DNA of 14,564 nucleotides from the NCBI GenBank assembly GCA_964534175.1, contig CAZHNS010000037.1, positions 1-14,564 of the forward strand, read 5' to 3'. The notes under the pieces are model-generated. The model was not told where the DNA came from. It saw nothing but the letters and a program-made list of their open reading frames with translations, and did no database searches. Both the position numbers and the translations under genes were made by a program. This document shows positions 7,560 to 13,711 of this stretch, one piece after another. The stretch's first letter is position 1. Each line of letters opens with the position of its first letter. Origin of the DNA: JAFGHJ01 sp964534175 (GTDB taxonomy: Bacteria > Hydrothermota > UBA3072).

Positions 7560-7569
7560 CGAACTACCC

Positions 7570-7978
7570 TCAAACAGGGACTTTTTTATTAACTTTCGCG
7601 TATCTTAAGAATTCTATAAATAAAACTACAAATACAACGTCCAGCACACCAAAGGCAATAAGAGCTAAAGGAACGATTGCATAGGTGGAAAACAATANNN
7701 NNNNNNNTCGCTCCAAGTACATAGACAACTTTCATACCGGTACCGATTACGACAAGATCCACGTTTCTATAAAGGTGCTTCCAGACCAGAAAATACCCAA
7801 TTCCAATTAGTCCTATGAAAGCCGCGCAGACTTGAAAATAAATTGGGGGTTGCGGTATAGGTCTCTGCAGAATTGCTTTAAACATCCATTTATAGAAAAA
7901 ACAAAATCCGAAGCCCAGTATAACGTCATATAAACCCGCGATGATAAATAAGACTTTATAATACCTCTCCTTTTCCAT
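7570..7978 (-). CDS. Small four-helix integral membrane protein, interrupted by an assembly gap
   Basis: The N-terminal part (90 residues before the Ns) has three hydrophobic segments (about 8-29, 45-65 and 72-90), including FYKWMF, QPPIYFQ and GLIGIGYFLVWK. After the gap the continuous frame switches to an implausible Cys/Ser-rich tail ending at 7589. The frame one base over (first full codon at 7695) gives 41 residues beginning LFSTYAIVPLALIAFG, with a clear fourth helix (VLDVVFVVLFIEFLRYAK) and a stop at 7570. I take that as the true C-terminus, so the ten Ns do not represent the real gap length. The product is about 135 residues. It resembles unnamed small multi-helix membrane proteins; I assign no function. 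It has a strong AAGGAGGT site and its own promoter. Confidence 0.7.
7698..7707. other. Scaffold gap (ten Ns) inside a gene
   Basis: Ten consecutive undetermined bases lie within the membrane protein gene. The frame before the gap and the convincing hydrophobic frame after it differ by one base. The run is therefore probably a placeholder of arbitrary size, and the real missing length is not 10 bp (modulo 3 it should be 10 plus or minus 1, depending on direction). Confidence 0.95.
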
Positions 7979-8014
7979 ACTATACCTCCTTTTTAAAGTT
8001 ATTCCGATACTTTT

Positions 8015-8043
8015 ATTATACGGAAAAAATCATAATATGTCAA
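8015..8043 (-). promoter_or_regulatory. Consensus sigma-70-type promoter for the small membrane protein
   Basis: On the minus strand, TTGACA (8043-8038) and TATAAT (8020-8015) are separated by exactly 17 bp, a perfect match to the vegetative sigma factor consensus. It starts 5 bp past the UbiA-family gene's stop and lies 36 bp before the downstream ATG at 7978, which would give a leader of about 30 nt containing the AAGGAGGT ribosome site. It should give the membrane protein expression independent of the lipid operon. No terminator is seen between them, so read-through is also possible. Confidence 0.85.
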
Positions 8044-8048
8044 TATAA

Positions 8049-8999
8049 TTATTCTATTTGAAGAAAAACAAACAGATAATAAACGAATAAGAAACCCACG
8101 ACAAATAAAACAAGTGCCAACAAAGGGTTCAATAAAGCGATAAATGAAGTTTCAAATAAAACAGTACCTGAAAAATTCCATTTTAGCGAAACAGTCGTTT
8201 TTTCTCCTTCCGGATATCTAAACAATAAAAGCGCAGTATGAAAAATGAGAAGTAAAGAAACTCCAACAAGAATCAAAAACCACATATTTAAATTGGGTTG
8301 CCACAACCTGGAATAGAGAATAATAAATAGAACAATATATGGGGTAAAAGCCATTAAGAAGTTCAGATGTTTGGCTTTCTTAGGAGACAATAGAACCACC
8401 AGTGTTTTTTTACCCACGAGCTTATCACCCTGATAATCTTTATAATAAGTGAAGAAAGTCATTGTGGAAAACATCAGTGCTATAAACAAAGATACGAATA
8501 TTAAATCCTTGTTTTTAAGAACCATAAATAGGTTTTGTTCACTAACCGCCAGTGCTCCGTAAATGGGACATACACTTAACAGAATTCCAAACCATATGTT
8601 TCCCAGGAGCGGTACAGCTTTTAAATATTCATAGATAATGTTAAAAGCATAGCCGATCAAATAAACTATTAGTGCGTAAGGATTCAAAAGATAGGAGATA
8701 ACGGCACCTATAAGAAACAGAATAAAAGTAGTAATAAGGGCATATTTGACATTTAATTCTCCTGAAACCATCGGCCTACGAGGTGCGTTTATTCTATCTT
8801 CTTTTATACCCAGATAATCATTTACTATCTGGTTTATACCCCAGCTAAGGAATAAAAGAACCAGAACCAGAAACTTTCTTAAGATATTTACCTCTACTCC
8901 TGAAAAAATGATTCCCAACCAACCCGCTATACCAGTAGCGAAAAAGAGGTACGGTCTCATAGATTTAATATAAGCCCTGATGAATTTATTTATCTCCAT
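8049..8999 (-). CDS. UbiA-family membrane prenyltransferase
   Basis: The 316-residue protein is strongly hydrophobic, with about eight or nine helices. UbiA enzymes transfer polyprenyl groups from prenyl diphosphates to acceptors inside the membrane, using two Asp-rich motifs and Mg2+. The first motif is NDYLGIKEDRINAPRRP (60-76): the usual NDxxDxxxD has Gly64 in place of the middle Asp. The second, KDYQGDKLVGKKTL (187-200), keeps DxxxD. The YEYLKAVPLLGNIWFG segment (about 123-138) is also typical. The substrate cannot be read from the sequence; quinone, heme, archaeal-lipid and phosphoribosyl enzymes all share this fold. I chose the ATG at 8999, which overlaps the radical SAM stop by 14 bp; an earlier TTG at 9056 is unlikely. 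It is the last gene of the lipid operon. Confidence 0.85.
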   Translation of the reverse strand: MEINKFIRAYIKSMRPYLFFATGIAGWLGIIFSGVEVNILRKFLVLVLLFLSWGINQIVNDYLGIKEDRINAPRRPMVSGELNVKYALITTFILFLIGAVISYLLNPYALIVYLIGYAFNIIYEYLKAVPLLGNIWFGILLSVCPIYGALAVSEQNLFMVLKNKDLIFVSLFIALMFSTMTFFTYYKDYQGDKLVGKKTLVVLLSPKKAKHLNFLMAFTPYIVLFIILYSRLWQPNLNMWFLILVGVSLLLIFHTALLLFRYPEGEKTTVSLKWNFSGTVLFETSFIALLNPLLALVLFVVGFLFVYYLFVFLQIE

Positions 9000-10278
9000 A
9001 AAGCCCCATTTTTTTATACAGCGGGGTTTCTTCTCCCAAATCCCAATCTTTTGCAATGGAAATTGTTTCTTCCCTGGGCAGAGGAATTTTCTCTTCCTTC
9101 TGCGCTCGTATAGCTTTTTCTATTCTCTCTGCTTCCGTACAGCAAAGCCAGTTTGCTCCGGGTTTTTTAAAATAACTTTTCATTCTTTTGTAGATAACCA
9201 AAAAATCTTCATCCTGCACATTTCCAAAAGAAACATTCGTAAACTCACAGGGTTGAACTTCACCGTGGTGATTGAGGTAAAATCTTTCAATGCCACCCGC
9301 GGTACATCCGAAGTTCTCTTTAAGAGATTCAAAAACCTGAGATGACATAGCCGGATAATTTCTGTATTTAAAGCGTTTATTAAAGAGAGTATGCGATCGA
9401 GCCATTTTATTTAAAGTTTCGTCTTCCAATGGGTCATTTCTGCCCAACCATCCTCCCGCGGGTTTTCCGTGAATCAACTGTACATAACTGCAACCATGGT
9501 CTTTTGCCAGCTTCATTATTTTTTCTATACCGCCTTGTTCTATTGTTTCTTTTGTTGGGCAACAATTTATTGCTGTAGCAATACCCGCTTTCCTGAAAAC
9601 TTCGAGAGCCGAAATGGCATCATCGAAAGCCCCTTCCCTGCGTACAAAATTATCAAACTTTTCTCTGTTCCAATGATGAACAGAAATCATAACGCCAAAA
9701 ACACCTGCTTCTTTCATTTTTTTTGCTTTTTCAGCGGTTAAACCAAAACCATTAGTATTAACCCAAACTTCCGCTCTATCATCCAAACTACTTACAAGTT
9801 TTAACAGCTTATCGAATTTCAATAAAGGCTCTCCACCCTCGATATTAAAAAACGATATACCCAAGTCCTGCATCTTTTTTGCTACTTCAATCAATTTATC
9901 TACATGCAATTCTGAGCCTATATCTTTTTTCTGGTAACAATGCGGACAGTTATAAGTACAGGCTTTAGTAATCGATAGTAGAACGGAAACCGGCGAAGGT
10001 TCTCCCTTAAGCATCAAAAATCTCTTCAGAGCGTGGAAAAAAGCCGGAGATGGAAAAGAAGGTAGATAAAGATGCATCTTGTAAACATCTCCAATCCTAA
10101 CGACTTTATTGTGTCTGAAACGCATCTGAAGTAATACCATTCTTTTAAAAAACAGTATATACTGCTTGAAAGATATTTTTCTCGTTAACCAAAACCCGGT
10201 ATATCTAAAAAAAACGCTCAAGGTTAAATAGGTATCAAAGAAAAATCTTTTTATTCCTGTAATAGGCTTGATTTTCAT
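8986..10278 (-). CDS. Radical SAM enzyme with SPASM-like C-terminal cysteines
   Basis: Cys107, Cys111 and Cys114 form the CxxxCxxC motif (ACTYNCPHCYQ) that binds the catalytic 4Fe-4S cluster. FNIEGGEPLL supplies the SAM-contacting GGEP motif, followed by the TIM-barrel pattern (VWVNTNGFG, VMISVHHWN, GIATAINCCP). The C-terminal part contains FGCTAGG, GEVQPCEF and WLCCTE, a SPASM/twitch-like cysteine set likely to hold an auxiliary cluster. The first 95 or so residues are not radical SAM core; they are basic and aromatic with hydrophobic stretches, suggesting membrane association. The 430-residue product probably works on a lipid or a lipid-linked intermediate, inferred from its neighbours only. 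The start at 10278 forms an ATGA overlap with the reductase; an alternative start at 10302 would add 8 residues. Confidence 0.88.
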   Translation of the reverse strand: MKIKPITGIKRFFFDTYLTLSVFFRYTGFWLTRKISFKQYILFFKRMVLLQMRFRHNKVVRIGDVYKMHLYLPSFPSPAFFHALKRFLMLKGEPSPVSVLLSITKACTYNCPHCYQKKDIGSELHVDKLIEVAKKMQDLGISFFNIEGGEPLLKFDKLLKLVSSLDDRAEVWVNTNGFGLTAEKAKKMKEAGVFGVMISVHHWNREKFDNFVRREGAFDDAISALEVFRKAGIATAINCCPTKETIEQGGIEKIMKLAKDHGCSYVQLIHGKPAGGWLGRNDPLEDETLNKMARSHTLFNKRFKYRNYPAMSSQVFESLKENFGCTAGGIERFYLNHHGEVQPCEFTNVSFGNVQDEDFLVIYKRMKSYFKKPGANWLCCTEAERIEKAIRAQKEEKIPLPREETISIAKDWDLGEETPLYKKMGLYGDK

Positions 10279-11303
10279 AAGAAGCCATACCTCCTCCACC
10301 ATCTCACGGTGGTTTTAACGCCCTTTTCTAAAGGAGTCTCATTAAATCCTAATTCTCTTTGAACTTTAGATACATCGTATATATTGTTGGCATACCCCAT
10401 TGCCACTCTTGCTCGAGTTAAATCGGGTGAACTTTTTATTCTAAATAATTTATACACCGATTCTTTTAAAACACCAAGAGGATAAGTTAGAGACTTCGGC
10501 AAATAAATAGGCGGCTTAACTTTTAAATATTTACAAAATAAACTCCAGAATTCGTCCATTGTAGGTACATACTGCGAACCGACATTGTATACTTTTATAC
10601 CTTCCGGCGGACTTTTCAATATTTTAGTAATAACTTTTACAAGATCTTCAACATATATCACATGGAATTTATTTGTTCTACAACCGGGCAGCAATCTCAT
10701 ACTACCTGAGATATATTTGCAGAAATAATATGGCCCCGAATGAAATTCTCGCGGTCCGTACACCCAGACCGGTCTTAACACGGTAAGATTTACTCCTTTT
10801 TTTCGGCAAAAAGAAATAGTTTCTTTTTCAGCCTGCATTTTGGAACAACGATAATGGTTCATATCGGATTCCCAGATATTTGATAAAAAGTATGGGTACC
10901 TCGCGTTATAAGGAAAATCTTCAGCTTTTGGCTCCATACAATCTTCTTCGCCCAAAACAGCGTTGGTACTCAGATGAATTAGAAATTTAATTTTATTTTT
11001 ATCAACTGCTTTTAGAATATTTTTCGTCCCACCTACATTGATATCGTAAAAATCTTTTTTTCTGCCCCAGTCCCTGGCTAACGCTGCCAGATGAACAACA
11101 GTATCACAACACTTCATGGCGTTTTCTACTTCTCTTTGGTTTCTGATGTCACCTTCTACTATCTCTAAATCATACCCGTCGATAAACCGAAGATTACTGC
11201 ACCCGCGAGTTAAAGCTATAACGTGATAATTTTCCTTTACCAATCTCCGGATTAAATTACTGCCTATAAAACCGGTCCCTCCAGTAACAAATACTTTCTT
11301 CAT
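10275..11303 (-). CDS. NAD-dependent epimerase/dehydratase-family reductase (extended SDR)
   Basis: The 342-residue protein begins with the extended-SDR nucleotide-binding motif VTGGTGFIGS (6-15). It also has HLAALARDWG (71-80), Ser112 in HLSTNAV, and the catalytic pair Tyr151/Lys155 (YRCSK). The C-terminal half has the NVGS-type substrate-domain motif (VYNVGSQ). It belongs with 3beta-HSD/HpnA/CerR-like members acting on lipid or isoprenoid ketones rather than sugar nucleotides, judging by context. Next to an alpha-oxoamine synthase the simplest role is reduction of the 3-keto product, as CerR does in Caulobacter ceramide synthesis. It starts 2 bp after the kinase stop; GGAGGTGATT, complementary to the canonical 16S rRNA tail, lies 11 bp upstream inside the kinase gene. 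Confidence 0.85.
   Translation of the reverse strand: MKKVFVTGGTGFIGSNLIRRLVKENYHVIALTRGCSNLRFIDGYDLEIVEGDIRNQREVENAMKCCDTVVHLAALARDWGRKKDFYDINVGGTKNILKAVDKNKIKFLIHLSTNAVLGEEDCMEPKAEDFPYNARYPYFLSNIWESDMNHYRCSKMQAEKETISFCRKKGVNLTVLRPVWVYGPREFHSGPYYFCKYISGSMRLLPGCRTNKFHVIYVEDLVKVITKILKSPPEGIKVYNVGSQYVPTMDEFWSLFCKYLKVKPPIYLPKSLTYPLGVLKESVYKLFRIKSSPDLTRARVAMGYANNIYDVSKVQRELGFNETPLEKGVKTTVRWWRRYGFL
10289..10297 (-). promoter_or_regulatory. Ribosome binding site of the radical SAM gene
   Basis: GGAGGAGGT on the minus strand lies inside the end of the reductase gene, 10 bp before the ATG at 10278. It supports that start over the upstream in-frame ATG at 10302, which would place this site inside the gene. 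The distance is slightly long, but the ATGA overlap makes reinitiation likely. Confidence 0.6.
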
Positions 11304-11305
11304 AA

Positions 11306-12262
11306 TTAAGGTACAATCACCTCCAGTGCTTTGGGCAGTAAATTTATTCTCGCAGGAAGGTATCCTTTTGCGTCCCCATCAAACTCCAGCTTCGGATACT
11401 TCTCATTGTATCTTATCATGACTTCTTTGCAGTATTTTAAATTTGCGCCTTTGTATTTTAAAAAATTCCCCCAATAAACCCTGGGTATATTCAATAAAAG
11501 ATTAACATTAGAAGTTTTACCAATACTCAAAACGTAGAATCTACCGTCATCCGGTTTTATGTCACTGAAGACTCTCATACCGGAAGCGAGATAGGGGTCT
11601 TTCCCAACCGTTAAATTTATTATATCAGACAAAACTTTTTCTTTTCCGTCTATATTTATGGTTAGGGTAAAATCTTTGAGACTTAAAAGAGAAACAACGG
11701 TAGCCAATAAGGTTCCGCAAAAGTCTCCCAGAAATTTTCTAAATCTTCCGTTTGCTTTAGACGCTATCAAAGGGCCTAAACCAATATTAACGTTGCTGCC
11801 GAAATAAGATACTTTTCTATCGGGATGAACCTTTAGCATCTCGACAGGCATTTCATTATTGCTCTCTGAATATGTTACTTTTCCTATATCGACTAATTTC
11901 GTTTTACCTTTCAATATTGACCCTACAGCCTCCTCTATATTGGTTGGAATACCATGATATCGATTGAAATCAGGACTTGTACCTACATGCAAAACCCCTA
12001 ATTTGGGCCTTTTCTCTAACTCCTCTTTTTTTAAAAGCCCTGTTATCACTTCACTTATTGTGCCGTCTCCTCCAACACTCACCACAACATCCCATCCTTC
12101 TTCTACGGCTCCGGAAGATAAGTAAGTGGCGTCATCCTCCCCTTCGGTCAAACGATACTCAAATTCCACCTTTTCTTTTTCAAACATATCAAGAATTTTT
12201 TCCCATTTCTTTTTACTTCTTCCCTGCTTCGATGTTGGATTATAAATAAGAAAATATCTCAT
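11306..12262 (-). CDS. Diacylglycerol/sphingosine-kinase-family lipid kinase
   Basis: The 318-residue protein has the DAGK catalytic fold. FLIYNPTSKQG (4-14) is the N-terminal strand and loop, VSVGGDGTISEV (61-72) the nucleotide-binding GGDGT motif, and FDGDAKG (294-300) the C-terminal acidic motif that is usually DGE. The family's PxGTxNDFAR segment reads HVGTSPDFNRYHGIP (92-106), with Pro replacing the usual Asn. Members phosphorylate diacylglycerol, sphingoid bases or ceramide at the cytoplasmic membrane face. Placed directly after an alpha-oxoamine synthase, it most plausibly phosphorylates the long-chain amino alcohol or its derivative, comparable to the Caulobacter ceramide kinase CpgB. 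Its ATG overlaps the preceding stop as ATGA. Confidence 0.85.
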   Translation of the reverse strand: MRYFLIYNPTSKQGRSKKKWEKILDMFEKEKVEFEYRLTEGEDDATYLSSGAVEEGWDVVVSVGGDGTISEVITGLLKKEELEKRPKLGVLHVGTSPDFNRYHGIPTNIEEAVGSILKGKTKLVDIGKVTYSESNNEMPVEMLKVHPDRKVSYFGSNVNIGLGPLIASKANGRFRKFLGDFCGTLLATVVSLLSLKDFTLTINIDGKEKVLSDIINLTVGKDPYLASGMRVFSDIKPDDGRFYVLSIGKTSNVNLLLNIPRVYWGNFLKYKGANLKYCKEVMIRYNEKYPKLEFDGDAKGYLPARINLLPKALEVIVP

Positions 12263-13701
12263 AAACTTAAGTCCCTTATCTCTTCAAAAACCGCTACAAC
12301 TTCTTCTATATCTTCTTCCTTAAGATTGGCAGTCGGTATCAGTCTAATTCTCGGAGACTCTTTCGGAACACTGGGAGGCAGGAAAGGAGTTCCGTAAACA
12401 CCTCTTTCAAATAAAGCTTTCGTAACTTTTAAAGTTTTATTTGTATTTTCAAATATCACGGAAAAAAGAGGTGAGGTTGCCGGGGTTAGATTATACCCCA
12501 TATCGCTTAAACTTTCATAAAGTCTTTCTTTATACTTCTCAATTTTCTGGCGTCTATCAGATAAACGGGGAATAAGATCAAGAGAACATATACATCCAGC
12601 CGCCACCGAAGGCGGGAGAGCTGTAGAATAGATGTAGGAAGAGAGCCTATATCTAAAAAAGTCTATTATTTTTTCTTTGCCAGCCAGGAAACCGCCGAAG
12701 CAACCAATCGCCTTACCTAAAGAGCCTGAAATTAAGTCGACATCGAAAATATCATATTTCTCCATAACACCTCTTCCTTCCTTACCCAGAACACCTACTC
12801 CGTGAGCATCGTCCAGAATAATGAAAGCTTTGTATTCTCTGGCTAACCGGTTTACTTCATCAAGGGGAGTGCTGGCACCTTCCGTGCTATATAATCCTTC
12901 CACCACTATAAATCTCATTCTGTAATCCTGGGAAACTTTAAGGATTTCTTCCAGGGCAGAAGTATCATTGAAAGGAAAGAATCTGAGAGACGCGCTGGAC
13001 ATAAGTGCCCCTTCGATTAAAGAAGAGTGAGCGGATTTATCTGCGATTATTATATCTTCAGAGTCACATAAAGTTTTAAAAACGCTTATGTTTGCCTGGA
13101 ATCCCGACGGAAATATAAGAGTGTCTTCCTGCTTTAAAAATTCCGATATTTTTATTTCTAACTTTCTATTAATGTCGGTCTGTCCCACGACTATGGGTGT
13201 ACCGCACATACTTATACCGTATTTTTCTAACACCTTTTTTGCTTTTTCTTTAATTCTCTCGTCATTGGCAAGTCCCAGATAATCATTTGAACCTAATGAT
13301 ATTAATTCCTTACCTTCGATTAATATCTTTCTGTCCAGACTGCTCTCTACCAATTTATAATAAGGATTAAATTCGATATCTTCCGCTTCACTTTTATCTA
13401 TATGGAGATTTTCCAGAAAGTTTTCTTTTTTATCCTCCCGGACTTTTCCTCCTTTCAAAATCGCATCTATCTGATTTACGACATCCCGCACTGTTCGGAC
13501 TTTAGAAAAATCTCTATCCGAGATTGCAATACCGAATTCCTGCTCCAGAGAAAATAGAGCTTCGAGTGCACCGAAAGAATCTATCCCCAGGTCTTTTTCC
13601 AGTTTCGAATCGACCTTAATCTTTTCGATATCTTTATTTGTTCCCACTTCAAGTAAGATTTCCTTAATTTTATCTATCATTTCATTATTTTTGACTTCCA
13701 T
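12259..13701 (-). CDS. Acyl carrier protein fused to an alpha-oxoamine synthase (serine palmitoyltransferase-like)
   Basis: Residues 1-84 are an acyl carrier protein: LGIDSFGALEALF carries Ser42, the expected phosphopantetheine site, with DSF instead of the usual DSL. A charged linker (about 85-112) leads to a full PLP-dependent alpha-oxoamine synthase (about 113-480) with SNDYLGL, SGFQANISVF, His225 (DKSAHSS, stacking on PLP), Asp297/His300 (LDDAHGVGVLG) and Lys330 (SGSLGKAIGCFGG), the PLP Schiff-base lysine. The family condenses an acyl thioester with an amino acid, losing CO2. The fused carrier implies an acyl-ACP donor delivered in cis. Context favours a serine-palmitoyltransferase-like or cysteate-type role over BioF or Kbl; the amino acid cannot be read from sequence. 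It starts 10 bp after fabF with a GAGGGA site. Confidence 0.88.
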   Translation of the reverse strand: MEVKNNEMIDKIKEILLEVGTNKDIEKIKVDSKLEKDLGIDSFGALEALFSLEQEFGIAISDRDFSKVRTVRDVVNQIDAILKGGKVREDKKENFLENLHIDKSEAEDIEFNPYYKLVESSLDRKILIEGKELISLGSNDYLGLANDERIKEKAKKVLEKYGISMCGTPIVVGQTDINRKLEIKISEFLKQEDTLIFPSGFQANISVFKTLCDSEDIIIADKSAHSSLIEGALMSSASLRFFPFNDTSALEEILKVSQDYRMRFIVVEGLYSTEGASTPLDEVNRLAREYKAFIILDDAHGVGVLGKEGRGVMEKYDIFDVDLISGSLGKAIGCFGGFLAGKEKIIDFFRYRLSSYIYSTALPPSVAAGCICSLDLIPRLSDRRQKIEKYKERLYESLSDMGYNLTPATSPLFSVIFENTNKTLKVTKALFERGVYGTPFLPPSVPKESPRIRLIPTANLKEEDIEEVVAVFEEIRDLSL

Positions 13702-13711
13702 AATAAATCCC

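Larger units (their letters stand above)
7191..7569. other. 379-bp intergenic region between asnS and the membrane protein gene
   Basis: No coding frame here has convincing protein features. From asnS upward it holds a leader hairpin (7233-7260), a homopolymer-rich A/T zone with a promoter-like sequence (7319-7346), degenerate heptamer repeats (7405-7439), a looser set of CACTTAAC/CTACTTAAC-like words at about 7461-7489, and two inverted repeats (7524-7559). It is the only place where the housekeeping run and the genes above it are clearly separated. Confidence 0.7.

Noticed and set aside
7589..7697. Cys/Ser-rich C-terminus of the small membrane protein as read straight through the Ns
   Set aside because: The neighbouring frame gives a hydrophobic helix that fits the protein, so this tail is an artefact of the gap length.
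8999..9056. Longer N-terminus of the UbiA-family protein
   Set aside because: It would begin at a TTG deep inside the radical SAM gene and add 19 charged residues unlike the family; the ATG at 8999 gives a normal N-terminus.
12259..13701. Biotin synthesis enzyme BioF or threonine pathway Kbl
   Set aside because: The PLP domain would fit by fold, but the fused carrier protein and the lipid-enzyme neighbours, without other biotin or threonine genes in the window, make a lipid role more likely.
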